From Zantedeschia hybrid cultivar (lineage: Eukaryota; Streptophyta; Magnoliopsida; Alismatales; Araceae): a DNA stretch of 64,000 nucleotides. The translations under genes were made by a program, and so were the position numbers. Each line of letters begins with the position of its first letter. Position 1 is the stretch's first letter. The notes beneath the pieces were generated by a model. It saw only the letters and a list, made by a program, of their open reading frames with translations. It had not been told where the DNA came from and did no database searches. Below, in pieces: positions 44,411-54,993 of this stretch. Location of the stretch: positions 24,437,879 to 24,501,878 of the forward strand of contig JARZZO010000003.1 in the NCBI GenBank assembly GCA_030544215.1, in the 5' to 3' direction.

Positions 44411-46196
44411 TCCACAGTTAGAGACGGCCCATCGCAGCCGACTGAGGAAGCCCATAATGAAGAGAGTGCACCAGGCACTCAATATGATTTGTTGAAACAT
44501 CTGGACAGAACACCGGCACGGATCACCGTACTTGAACTGATCAAAAGGTCGAAGAGTCACCAAGAAGCCTTAATGGAATATCTACAGAAGGTAATGGTCA
44601 ACGAGGACGTGCCGGTAGAAAAAATTGCAGTACTACTAGTTCCTCAGGGGGATCAGCCCTCCATTACATTTCACACATCGGAACTAGCACCGCCAGCAGC
44701 CAGAAGCATGGCTCTAAGCATCACGGTCAACATCTGTAAGAAGGCCGTAGATGCATGCCTGGTAGATACAGGGGCTTCGATCAATGTTTTACCTCCGAAG
44801 ACCCTGGAGCTGTGCGGTGTGCCCAAAGAAAAATGGCTGCCTAGCCCCATCTCTGTGACAGCATATGACAATTCTACCCGTTCCCCTCTGGGAATGGTTT
44901 ATTTGAAGGTGGAGCTAGGCCCTGTAAGTCATGCAGAGGTTGAATTTCACATTCTAGAAATCGACCCTTCTATAAATGCCATTTTGGGTCATCCTTATAT
45001 TAAAACTCTTGAGGCGATTCCCTCTACAAATCACCAATGCCTCAAATTCCCTTTCAAAGGACAAATTATTAAAGTGACGAGCATGCCGATCCTTGCTGCT
45101 GCTCATACTTTGAATATTAAATATGCTGCTTTACCTGGCCGACAACCTTTTCTGTCGGTATTACAGGTCTACCATCCAGTGGCTGATCCTCTAAAAGCCG
45201 CCACTATTTCTCCTTACCCGTTAAATGCCATAAAAAGGGGGAAGTGCATGAGTACCCCAGGATGGAGAATTATGATGAAGAACGGCTACCAGCCTGGAAA
45301 AGGTCTGGGCACACAGTTGCAAGGCAGGACCACTCCTGTCAAAGATCATCGAGGAGCACATGGAAGCGGTCTGGGCTAGAGGCCAAGTAAACTGAAGCAG
45401 GACACGGTTCAGCAAGAAGATGGTCGGAAAATCTGGGAGACAATGTCTACACCACTCAAGCAACGCCGAGATCCCCTAACATGGACCCTGTATACACACT
45501 TTGTGAAGGGGCCCATACTTAGTCACGACAACACGGTGGTCATTACTTCGTGTTTTGACTTCCATGACATATATGGGAGGGACTTGGCCAGGCATTGCTC
45601 AGAACTACTTACGTACCAATCCTTGGAGGCTCTGCGGCCTATGAAAAGGAGAAAATTCCATGATCCTGAATACGAATGGTACAGGTGGTTCGATCTGAGA
45701 GACATTTACATTGCACTGAACAGATTATTCCTAGATCCTGCAGAACCTAAGTGGCCGCCGCAGATTGATGAGCTGATTGAAAGCCCTGGTACCATCTTTG
45801 ATAAGCGGATATTGCTGTCTGAAGAGACTGATGAAGGGGAGCCAGATGACCCCTATGAAGCTGGCTACACTACAGATCTGCTCTGGAGGGGGACATATCC
45901 TTCCCATGTCTTCATGCTCCATACTCTGTTTCGCACATTGCTCTTGACCCCGACTTGGTCGCGGGTCATTATTGAAGATATTCTACGGGCTCCACCTGTT
46001 ATGATTACCCTGTCCCCTCGGGACCTTATTCCACAACCTCCTCTCGATCTAGAGAGGATGTATGATTTGATCTGAGACATATTTCTATCTGATCCCCCTA
46101 ATCCTCTGGCCTTGGTGCCACTTCCTCCATCTGATTCTCCTTCTATTTGTATTCATTCATGTTTCATGTTTAATTCCTCTGATATCCAAAAAAAAA
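44411..46196 (+). pseudogene. aspartic protease and G-patch of copy G
   Basis: The protease active site is CLVDTGASINVLPPKTLELC, with EVEFHILEIDPSINAILGHP further on. About 100 residues later is a G-patch, NGYQPGKGLGTQLQGRTTP. Lesions in frame: TAG at 45377-45379 (Tyr in copy A) and TGA at 46073-46075 (Trp in A). The frame then reaches the A9 run at 46188. Position between protease and RT matches copy A. A G-patch beside protease is also known in betaretroviruses (family knowledge). Confidence 0.86.
46188..46196 (+). promoter_or_regulatory. A9 slippery run at the gag-pro/pol frame change (copy G)
   Basis: Read in the gag-pro frame as CAA-AAA-AAA-ACG, giving A-AAA-AAA in phase. A -1 slip leads to AAC-GCC-AAT-TTT-ACA, open into the pol leader. 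The same A9 and the same frame relation occur at 3423-3431 in copy A. Confidence 0.65.
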
Positions 46197-47583
46197 CGCC
46201 AATTTTACAACAAATTCTTCTCAGATCCTTATCGAGGAAACTTCTTACTTGTCCGATCGCACCCCGTCGCGCGGGTCCTTCGATCAAGATTCTCTCTTAA
46301 ATCTACTTTGCCCCTCCCCTCGGGAGGATTCTCCTGTATTTCCACTTGTATCCCAGGATTTCTATCATGCTTCATCTTCATTAGGTTATAATAGGGAGTT
46401 TAGTGAAGTTAGGCAGTCTAGTTTTAGGCAGGTTAGTCAGGTTAGGAAGTCTAGGAAGCCTAAGGCTAGACAAATTCCAGATAGATACCTCCAGGACTTA
46501 GCTGATAAATGCTTTTCTTGCTCTTTAATCCCTCAGTTTTTAGAAAATCCAATTCAAATGCCACAAGATTACATGAATGATGAGTCAGTCAACGATGGGT
46601 ATGGGGTATATGAGTTAGTGCATGAAAAAGACCCCATTGTTGAAGATGAGGAAGACGACGAGGACGCAGCTGAGGCATATGCCAGTGGAGTGAAGAGATT
46701 CGATGAACCCTCAGCTGCCGTAGAAGAGCCCACCAAAGAAATCGATTTAGGGACTGAAGACGAACCTAAGGTTGTCCTCGTCAGCAGAAATCTTTTTACA
46801 GAGGATGAGAAGGCAATGGTACAAGTACTTAAGGACTACAAGGACACTTTCGCCTGGAGTTATGAAGATATGCCAGGGTTAGACTCATCTTTAGTTGAAC
46901 ACAGATTGACGTTGAAGGAAGGAGCTAGCCCTGCCAAGCAGAAATTAAGGCGATTCCACCCACAAATGGCACTAAAGATGAAGGAAGAGGTCGACAAATT
47001 GCATAAAGCCAAATTTATTAGAGTTGTCCTTTATCCACAATGGGTGACCAACATAGTCCCGGTTATGAAGAAGGACGGGAAGGTCAAAATTTGCATTGAC
47101 TTCCGTGATCTGAACCGGGCGTGTCCTAAAGATGATTTTCCATTGCCTCATATTGATGTACTCATTGATAATACCGCTGGCTATGAAACTTTATCGTTTA
47201 TGGACGGATTTTCAGGATACAATCAGATTAAGCTGGCAGAAGAGGATCAAGAGAAAACGTCATTCACTACACCTTGGGGAACATACTGTTATGTTGTCAT
47301 GCCATTTGGATTAAAGAATGCTGGAGCCACTTATCAGAGGACCATGATGGCAATATTTCATGACATGATGCACATAGTTCTGGAAGTGTATGTGGATGAT
47401 TTATTGGTTAAATCTAAGACAAAGGTTGAGCACGCCAAAGTTTTGGCAAGGGTATTAGAGAGATCGAGAGAATATCAGTTAAAGATGAACCCCAAGAAAT
47501 GTGTATTCGGGGTATCTTCAGGAAAATTGCTTGGATTTATCGTCAGCAAACGGGGAATTGAGATCGGTCCCAATAAGGCGAGG
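46195..47583 (+). pseudogene. pol N-terminus and reverse transcriptase of copy G
   Basis: In the -1 frame after the slip site: NANFTTNSSQILIEETS, a Ser-rich and acidic segment (VEDEEDDEDAAEAYAS), then RT. Motifs: VTNIVPVMKKDGKVKICIDF, FRDLNRACPKDDFPLP, FMDGFSGYNQI, MPFGLKNAGATYQ and the catalytic VYVDDLLVKSK. It is open from the slip site to about 47580, where one base is missing relative to copy A (NKARLSEKCH versus NKAKAIREM) and the frame shifts. Confidence 0.9.
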
Positions 47584-47990
47584 CTATCAGAGAAATGCCA
47601 CCTCCCAAAAACTTGAAAGAGTTGAGAGGATTAATCGGGAGGTTACAATTTATTCGCCGTTTTGTCTCCCAGCATTCACAAAGGTGTAAGCCATTTTACG
47701 AGTTTACCAAGCCGGGAGTCAAATTCGATTGGAACGATAAGTGTCAGGAGGCATTCGATGGATTAAAGAACTATTTAGCAAGTCCTCCTGTTTTGAGACC
47801 ACCATCTCCAGGCAAACCATTGATACTTTACATTTCAGTCCTGGATGATGCAGTGGGGGCTGTCCTAGCACAAGAGGATGAAGAAGGAAAAGCGAGGGCA
47901 GCCTACTATCTCTCTAAACTTCTCAACCCCGCTGAACAGAGATATACGGCGATGGAGAAAACATGTGCAACATTGGTCTGGGTTGTGTAG
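47584..47990 (+). pseudogene. RNase H (gypsy type) of copy G
   Basis: Continues RT in the shifted frame: MPPPKNLKELRGLIGRLQFI, YISVLDDAVGAVLAQ, YYLSKLLNPAEQRYTAMEKT and TCATLVWVV. It stops at TAG 47988-47990 at the position that is Gln (VWVVQK) in copy A, and then continues in frame. Confidence 0.88.
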
Positions 47991-47993
47991 AAA

Positions 47994-49700
47994 TTGAAGC
48001 ATTATTTCCTGGCCCATGAAGTCCATCTCATCGTTAGAATGAATCCGATCAAATTCCTTCTGGAGAAATCTGTTCTTACTGATAGGTTAGCGCGATGGCA
48101 AAGCTTTCTATCTCAATTCGATATCACTTATATTCAGCAGAAAGCGATCAAGGGCTATGCCATAGCAGAACATCTCGCTCATCATCCCCTTCCTCGATTT
48201 GATCCAGTGCGATCAGAGTTTCCGGATGAGGAACTGATGTCCGTAAATCAAATCAGAGATGATATGTGGACTCTGCATTTTGACGGAGCTCTGAATTCTC
48301 ATGGAAAGGGGATCGGTATCGTTCTGTTATCACCTGAAGGTATCACCATTCCCCAAGCCTTTCAGCTTGATTTTCCAGTCACCAACAATATAGCTGAATA
48401 CGAGGCACTCCTTGCTGGCCTCGAGGCTGCTCATTTCCATGGTGCCACCAAACTCAGGATTGTGGGTGATAGCCAACTGATTCTTCGCCAAGTGCTGACC
48501 AAGTATCGAACTCTTGATCCCAAGCTCAAGCCTTATCAAAAACTTACTTCTGCTTACTCAAAGCTTTTCACAAAATTGATCTTTGTCCATGTCCCTAGGA
48601 ATCAAAACATCTTAGCTGACGCTTTAGCTTCACTTGCATCTTCTCTTGATTTTCCAATCAGCAGGCAATCCGAATCAATCATAGTTCATAGGCGTCTTTC
48701 ACCTGCCGTGAAAGACCCTTCATTCCTTAAAATTAAAGAGAAATTGTTGAAGAAAGTCAGAGACGGAGATATTGTGGAAAAAAGAGAAATCATGTTAATA
48801 GAGCTGTTAGAAGAGATGGATGATGAACAGAAGCCATGGTATTATGAAATTGCCAAATATTGTGAAGATCAATCGTATCCTGAGGAAGCTACAACTGAGG
48901 AGAAGAGAGCTATCCGGAGAGTTGCTCAACGATACACCCTAGTTGGGGGAGCGTTGTATAAGAGAGGTTTTGATGGAGTTCTTCTGAGATGTCTAGACGA
49001 AGATGAGCTTTGGAAGGTTATGGAAGGAGCTCATAGTGGAGTTTGTGGTGGCCATGTCAATGGACATATGCTAGCAAAGAAGATCCTTAGACAAGGATTT
49101 TATTGGCCAACTATGGAAGAAGACTGTGTAGGATATGTCCGTAGGTGTGCTAAGTGCCAACTTCATGCCGACAAAATTCATTCTTCTACATCTTCACTCC
49201 ATCCTGTTTCCTCCCCATGGCCTTTCTCCATGTGGGCTTTCGATATCATTGGACCCCTTGGTAATCCAGATTCTTGCATCAAGCAAAAATCTTTCATTCT
49301 CACGGCAACGGAATACTTCACAAAGTGGGCAGAAGCTAAAGCGTACGTGGAGATCAAAGCATCAACCGTCTGCAAGTTCATCATGAACAACATCCTCACC
49401 CGATTTGGAATTCCAAGTACCATCGTCACCGACAACGGACCGCAGTTCGTGTCACAAGAATTGAAGGACCTCTGCAACAGGTACAGAATTGCATTGCATC
49501 ATTCGTCTCCTTATTATCCGCAAGACAATGGCCAAGCAGAGGCAACAAATAAGACTTTGATAAAAATCATCAAAAAGACGTGCAAATCTAATAAATTCGT
49601 AGACTGGCCAGAAAAATTGGTTGAGGCTCTATGGGCCTACGCCCACTGGGCAAACTCCTTATTCCTTAACATTCGGAATGGAGGCGATAGTTTCATATGA
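47994..49700 (+). CDS. archaeal RNase H and integrase of copy G
   Basis: An open frame of 568 codons. It starts in the end of the first RNase H (YFLAHEVHLIVRMNPIKF), then the aRNase H with its D-E-D-D residues (LHFDGALNSHGKGIGIV; AEYEALLAGLEAA; RIVGDSQLILRQV; ILADALASLAS), then integrase: zinc module AHSGVCGGH and RRCAKC, catalytic FDIIGPLGNP, VTDNGPQF and GQAEATNKT. It fails at EALWAYAHWANS: the expected LWAYR-type sequence has lost about 17 nt, so the C-terminal domain is in another frame. Confidence 0.9.
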   Translation: MKHYFLAHEVHLIVRMNPIKFLLEKSVLTDRLARWQSFLSQFDITYIQQKAIKGYAIAEHLAHHPLPRFDPVRSEFPDEELMSVNQIRDDMWTLHFDGALNSHGKGIGIVLLSPEGITIPQAFQLDFPVTNNIAEYEALLAGLEAAHFHGATKLRIVGDSQLILRQVLTKYRTLDPKLKPYQKLTSAYSKLFTKLIFVHVPRNQNILADALASLASSLDFPISRQSESIIVHRRLSPAVKDPSFLKIKEKLLKKVRDGDIVEKREIMLIELLEEMDDEQKPWYYEIAKYCEDQSYPEEATTEEKRAIRRVAQRYTLVGGALYKRGFDGVLLRCLDEDELWKVMEGAHSGVCGGHVNGHMLAKKILRQGFYWPTMEEDCVGYVRRCAKCQLHADKIHSSTSSLHPVSSPWPFSMWAFDIIGPLGNPDSCIKQKSFILTATEYFTKWAEAKAYVEIKASTVCKFIMNNILTRFGIPSTIVTDNGPQFVSQELKDLCNRYRIALHHSSPYYPQDNGQAEATNKTLIKIIKKTCKSNKFVDWPEKLVEALWAYAHWANSLFLNIRNGGDSFI

Positions 49701-50079
49701 GATCCTCATACCGTCATTAAGAGTACAATTGAATAAGGAATTTTCCATTGATGAACATCGTTCAACACTCCTTGCTCAATTGGAACTTTTAGACGAAAAA
49801 AGATGGTCAGCTGCTAATCATGCAAAAGTTTATCAAAATAGACTAGCATGTTTTTATCAAAAGAAAGTCATTGAACGTAAGTTCAAAGTTGGTGAAATGG
49901 TCGTCAAAAGGATTTTTGTAAAACCTGGTGGTCCGCGTTCTAAGCTCCAACCCAACTGGGAAGGACCTTATGTTGTATCGTACGCTTTTCTTGGTAATGC
50001 TTATCGTCTTGTTAATGCAGAAGGAGAAGAGCTAAATCATCCCTGGAATGGTTTACATCTTAAGAAATACTACCCTTAG
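49621..50079 (+). pseudogene. integrase C-terminal domain of copy G
   Basis: In the frame after the deletion: TPTGQTPYSLTFGMEAIVSY, KVYQNRLACFYQKKVIERKF and LQPNWEGPYVVSYAFLGN, ending NGLHLKKYYP at a natural stop. This is the usual end of Tat integrases; I see no chromodomain. Confidence 0.88.
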
Positions 50080-50820
50080 GTTAAAGAGTCGATCAGCATG
50101 GTACAAAGACCAGTGGAATCAGAAAATTTATAAACTCAAATTTCCTTGTTAGTCTGAATAATTTAACTTTAAACCCATTACCACACACTGACACGTTTGA
50201 TTCGTGAGTAACAAGAGATGCCAAGTCCTAAAGAATATCAAAAGCTTGATTAAAAGTGTAAAGTACAAATCATTCGTTTTTAAAGCAAAATTCCGTTTTA
50301 AACTCGGCCCATAATGTCGGAATGAGGCTTAGAATAGACTACCAAGAATACCTGCCGTCTTAGTAGGAGGCCGTCATAAAAAAATGGGGGAGATCCGTCC
50401 CAAAGAAAAGAATAGAAAAGCAAAAAGGCAAAAGCCAAATGTCAAATCAAAAGGCCATTACATTACAAACATTACATCAAGGCCCTGAAATGAAACAAAA
50501 GGGAACGCAAGGTCGATAAATACCCCGGAAAGAAATGACCGAACCCCAACGGATACTAGGGTAACAAAGGAACATCTTTTTAGGTCTCCGGAACCTTCTC
50601 ATGGGCTTTCTAAAACTTATTCTTCCTTTCTTTCTAAAGAGGCGTACTCCAAACTTAAGGAATGGCTTAGATTGACTAAGGGTCAAATCATCAAATGGGA
50701 TCACGAATGGAAACACAAGTTCAAACACGATGGGTTTAAGTTAAGTTGTTAAAGAACAATTTGGGAATTAAGTTAATAACTGAATATGATCTTTTGATCT
50801 AATACCATGCTGATCTTTTA
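50080..50820 (+). other. spacer after integrase (copy G)
   Basis: No coding domain. It contains the purine tract at 50378-50393. The rest shows no repeats or motifs I recognise. Confidence 0.6.
50378..50393 (+). promoter_or_regulatory. internal polypurine-like tract
   Basis: AAAAAAATGGGGGAGA, about 300 bp after the integrase stop and 7.3 kb before the true 3' polypurine tract. It looks like a classic PPT; a central or ancestral plus-strand primer is possible. Confidence 0.5.
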
Positions 50821-51130
50821 GTCAAAAATCAAAAAAATACATATGTCAAAAATCTAAAAAAATACATATGTCAAAAATAAAAAAATACATATGTCAAAAA
50901 TCTAAAAAAATACATATGTCAAAAATAATAAAAAAATACATATGTCAAAAATAAAAAAAAATGCATATGTCAAAAATAAAAAAAAATACATATGTCAAAA
51001 ATCCAAAAAAAATACATATGTCAAAAATCCAAAAAAATATGCATGTGTCAAAAATTCAAAAAAAAATACATATGTCAGAATTCAAGAAAAAGCATATATT
51101 TCAAAACCCAAACAAAAATGAATATTTCAA
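50821..51130. repeat. AT-rich tandem repeat (copy G)
   Basis: About eleven imperfect repeats of roughly 20-27 bp built on ATACATATGTCAAAAAT with variable A runs, between pol and the end of antisense PMD gene 1. Fragment D has the same array. Confidence 0.85.
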
Positions 51131-51479
51131 AATAACAAAAATATCTCAATTAGCATTTGCTTGTTGCACTCAGTATGTTTCATTCATTTTATTTTCAGTA
51201 AGCATCTGTTTGCTTGCATGTTGCATTTTGCTTAAGTTTGATTATTCTCATTACCTTTGTTAATAAGGCTATGCCCCTTGACCATTTATTGAAGAAAAAA
51301 TTAATTGACCATTTTCTTGGTCAGGCAAGGGGCTAAGCCTAAATAGATACTTAACCTGTTTGTTAAGTAATGCACAGGATACAAGACAAACACAAGGTTG
51401 GAGCCCAAAAGTTTCATGTATATCATCAAAAGGTGTTTTTGTACATGATACATGAAAAGAAAAGAAGATACATAAGCCC

Positions 51480-54330
51480 TCAAGGCTGGCTCTCCCCTCC
51501 GCCCTCATCAAGCTGGCTCTGGGCCTCGTCAGGTGCGTCCGGTGCTGGTCCTTGGCTGGGAGGTGGAGGTGGTCCCATCGCGCTCGGCCCTGCCTGGCCA
51601 GAAGACATGGCGACACTGGCCGTGAAAGCACTGGTCAAACCACGCTCATGGGCACGCTGTCGAGCTCGCTGATACCTCTCCTCCACCATCTTGCGCTCAT
51701 GCTCTGCAACTGACAGCCGACCCTGAAGACTCTCCAGTCGAAGGCGGTCGCGATCTCTCTCCTCGGTTACGACCTCCAAGCGAATCTGGAGGCGCGCAAG
51801 ATCTCCAGTCGAGAGTCGGGCCACCTGCTCCTCCAGAGCCCAGATCCGCGCCGCATCAGCCTCAGCACGAGCAGCTGCAGCGCGGGAACGCTCCAGCTCC
51901 GCTTCAGCCCTCTGAAGGGCTTCCTGAAGCTCAGCAACCTGAAAAGAAGTCATTGTTAGTTCAAGGCAATCAAGTAATTAAAATCAAATTCATAAGTCAA
52001 AAGATGGAACTTACCCGAGCAGCGCGATCCTCCTCCGCAAGAGAAGCTCGATGGGTGGCAGAGGCGAGCTGACTCTGAAGGTCAGCCAGAGCGGCATCAT
52101 GAGCAGCAGAGGAAGAAGATGAAGCTCCGAAGGAAGGGGGAGCCGCCTGGGTGTAGACGGCTCGCTGCACCGAAAGACAACTGTCAGTGTCGATCGCCAA
52201 AACAATTAATTAATTAAAACATGCACTCATATTCATGCATACACACCAAATCGAACAGTTCCTTCTGGACTTGTTCTAGCTGGGCCTCCGCATCATGTAG
52301 GCGAGCCCGGAGGTCGATGATGACCGTGTCACGCGCATCCTGCATATCATACATACATACATTCATTCACCAAACATAAATCAAGATAATAATAAAATTA
52401 AAGACGCATGAAAGCATACTTACATCGAATGGTCGGAGGAGCCGAAGCTGATCGCCGTAGTGGGCCCGATATTGCTGGAGGTAGGCCTCGCTACTCTCCG
52501 CATGGGACTCCACCCGTATGCCTCGGCGGTGCCAGTCCTCGTACTGCTCCAGGAACTTGGCACGCCAGTCCGTGAGGGCTTGCTTGCCCCTCATGCTCCT
52601 CCCGACGTCCTCCGGAACCTCCTTGTCGATCCATTCTTGATGGAGGCCCAGCGTCCTCATCACGAGCCAGAGGCGTAGGGGTTCGATTTCGTTGAGGCAA
52701 TGCACCCACATTTGCCTCCCAAACCTCCTCCTGCCAGCCGTCACCCATGGCTGACCCTCCTCGCCCATACCAAGGTACGGGCGCCAGATCACCTGCATAT
52801 AGATTAGGTGCATTCATTAAATAAATTACATTTAAGGAATAAAAGATTGCATTTAATAAAATTGAACAAGTTAAAAACTTACCAGGAGCTCTGGGTAATC
52901 CAGGAACTGACGGCGGAGGGCCGTCAGCTGGTGGTGCTGAGGAGCCATATCCACGATTGGCTGCCAACGGCAGGCCAACGGGACGGTGCTAGGTCTCGCG
53001 ATCCGCGCTCTGCCGAGCGGGAAGTAATGGTAACTCCAAACCTGCATTCATGAACATATAAGTTAGGTAAAAGCATCATATCATATTGCATTGCATATCA
53101 TGAAAAAATAATGAAATAACTTAATACCTGAAGTAACAGCGAGAAGCCGCTGACAGTGGTCTCACGGTCCGGCGTGACCGCAGACAAATCGGCAAAGAGG
53201 TGGGCCAGAAGGGCCGCACCCCAGGCATACTCTCCTAGACTCTCTAAATTATCTAATAGATAAAGGAATCTACAGTGAATGTGGTCGCCCTTCGTACCGA
53301 AGAGCAACCGACCAAAAAAGAAAACTAGAAAGACTCTAAGCTGCCTATCTACCTCCTCCCCCTGACTCGGGTCGCTACAGTAGACGGAGGAAGATGAGTC
53401 GGCTAACCTATCCCTGAACTCCTCCCGGGTCTCGTCAGACCGACGCCGGGGCTCATCTAGACCTAGGGCGGCCTCTACCTCCACCCTAGGGACCATCCTA
53501 GACTCCCTGCCTAGGCTGGACACTTCTATTCCCAGTAACGCCACCGCCAATCCCTGGTAGTTGGGGTAAGTCACCCCACTCACAGGTCGGTCCTCTACCC
53601 TGAGGCTAGTGATCCTGGCCACATCCTCTAGGGTGGGACCATATGCCCGCACGGCATTAGGAAAGCACGGCTTTCCGCATGCCACCTCTCCCGCAGCGCC
53701 TGCAGGAGGACCAAATCGAGCCAAAATGGCTCGATGTCTAATACCTCGCCGAATCCCATCCGGCGCAGGCGCGCCTTCTGGAAGTCCGGGAGACCCCTAT
53801 AAGCCCCTATCACAAGGTCCCATGAGATCCTGGCCCTCATCACTCCCTGCAAACGCAAAAAAAAAATAGGGTCAGTAATGAATAAAAATAGAAAATCACT
53901 TCTGTTTTGAAAGACGTCAGCACACACAGACGTTTTTTAAAAACATGTCCACATGCCCTGACGCGCTTCAGATTTATTTCCTGCCTAATTAAAATTCGGA
54001 ATTAGTCTTGAAAGACGTCAGCCCATGGTGATGCCTTTTGAATGGCGTCACCTGGTCTGGACGCCTTTCAAGACCCGATTCCGGGTTCTTGAAGAACCCC
54101 GTTTTTCCCTCTCTTTTCTTCATCCATTCATCCCATAGCAAGCTTACCGTGTGGAGGTCGCCCTCCTCTCCTTCTTCCATTGCCACGGGCACCGATGGAG
54201 GGATTTCTTCCTCCAAAAACGCCGCGGCTTCGGCTAACGTCGCCGGAACTTTCTCGGGAGCTTCCTCCTCTTGCCTCCGCCGTCTCTTGGCTAAGGTCTT
54301 CATCTTTCTTGAGCCCTCGCCTCGTTCCAT
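51480..54330 (-). pseudogene. antisense PMD gene 1 (seven exons, near-intact)
   Basis: Exons on the minus strand: 54148-54330, 53128-53846, 52883-53041, 52424-52792, 52247-52339, 52015-52164, 51480-51938, all with GT-AG introns and phase 0 joins. Encoded order: an acidic start (MERGEGSRKMKTLAKRRRR), a plant mobile domain (SWDLVIGAYRGLPDF; RWHAESRAFLMPCGHM; TLEDVARITSLRVEDRPVSG; FFFGRLLFGTKGDHIH; MWVHCLNEIEPLRLWLVMRT) and a coiled-coil tail (AELQEALQRAEAELERSR). About 710 residues if intact. One base is missing in exon 2 near 53640 (719 nt versus 720 in D). Host PMD proteins such as MAIN and MAIL1 act in silencing; the role here is unknown. Confidence 0.82.
53907..54071. repeat. 34-bp dyad cluster, 4 units (intron 1 of PMD gene 1)
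   Basis: Doublets 53907-53971 and 54008-54071, inside intron 1 (53847-54147) of the antisense gene. Confidence 0.78.
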
Positions 54331-54459
54331 GGTCAAGAAAGGAGGAGTTTTGAGGGAAAAAGGGAAGGAGATCGCCGGAGAGGTCACTGGAGAGGAGAGA
54401 GAGAGTTTTGTGAAAAGTGAGGAAGAAAGGGGGCCTTCGCGGGTCTGTGAACAAAAAGG

Positions 54460-54818
54460 TTAAAAGGCGTCGACTCAGACAGACGCGTTTTAGGGCGCAT
54501 AAGTTGAGACGGCAAGGACAGCTGTTTGAAATTGATTGAAAGACGTCCACACATGCTGACGTGTTTCAGATTACCGCCAATTCTGGTCAGAGCCGTACAG
54601 AGGAAAATTATGAAAGGCGTCTTAGTGTGTTGATGCGTATTAGTGGATTAATCACGGAATTAATGGCAGAATCCTGGAAAAAAGTAAGAGAGAGAGTTGA
54701 AAGGCGTCAAATGTTACAGACGCCATTTAGGGGTTAAATCAGGTTTTTGAGAATTAAGATGAATTTCTGGAAAAGGAATTATTGTTGAAAGGCGTCTTTC
54801 TGAGTGGACGCGTTTTAC
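54460..54818. repeat. 34-bp dyad cluster, 5 units (upstream of PMD gene 1)
   Basis: Units start at 54460, 54536, 54610, 54697 and 54785, spaced 74-88 bp, in the interval between the start of PMD gene 1 (54330) and the end of PMD gene 2 (54994). This is where gene 1's promoter should be. Confidence 0.82.
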
Positions 54819-54936
54819 ATTTAACAGAACCCGAACTGTCAAATTTTCAGGAAAAATCAAGTTTTTACTGAAGGAAAAATTATGTGCACATCACAGGAAG
54901 TTAAGGAAAGGATTTCAAGGCATAGAAAAATCATTC

Positions 54937-54959
54937 TTTATTCAATAAAATTCTTTATT
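54937..54959 (-). terminator. polyadenylation signals of antisense PMD gene 2
   Basis: Minus-strand AATAAA occurs at 54954-54959 and 54937-54942, 35-57 nt beyond the stop codon of gene 2. Confidence 0.6.
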
Positions 54960-54993
54960 ACATCATAAAAGAAGAAAAAGAGAAAGAGGACAT

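Noticed and set aside
49621..50079. separate small gene after integrase
   Set aside because: It is the integrase C-terminal domain displaced into another frame by a small deletion near 49640.
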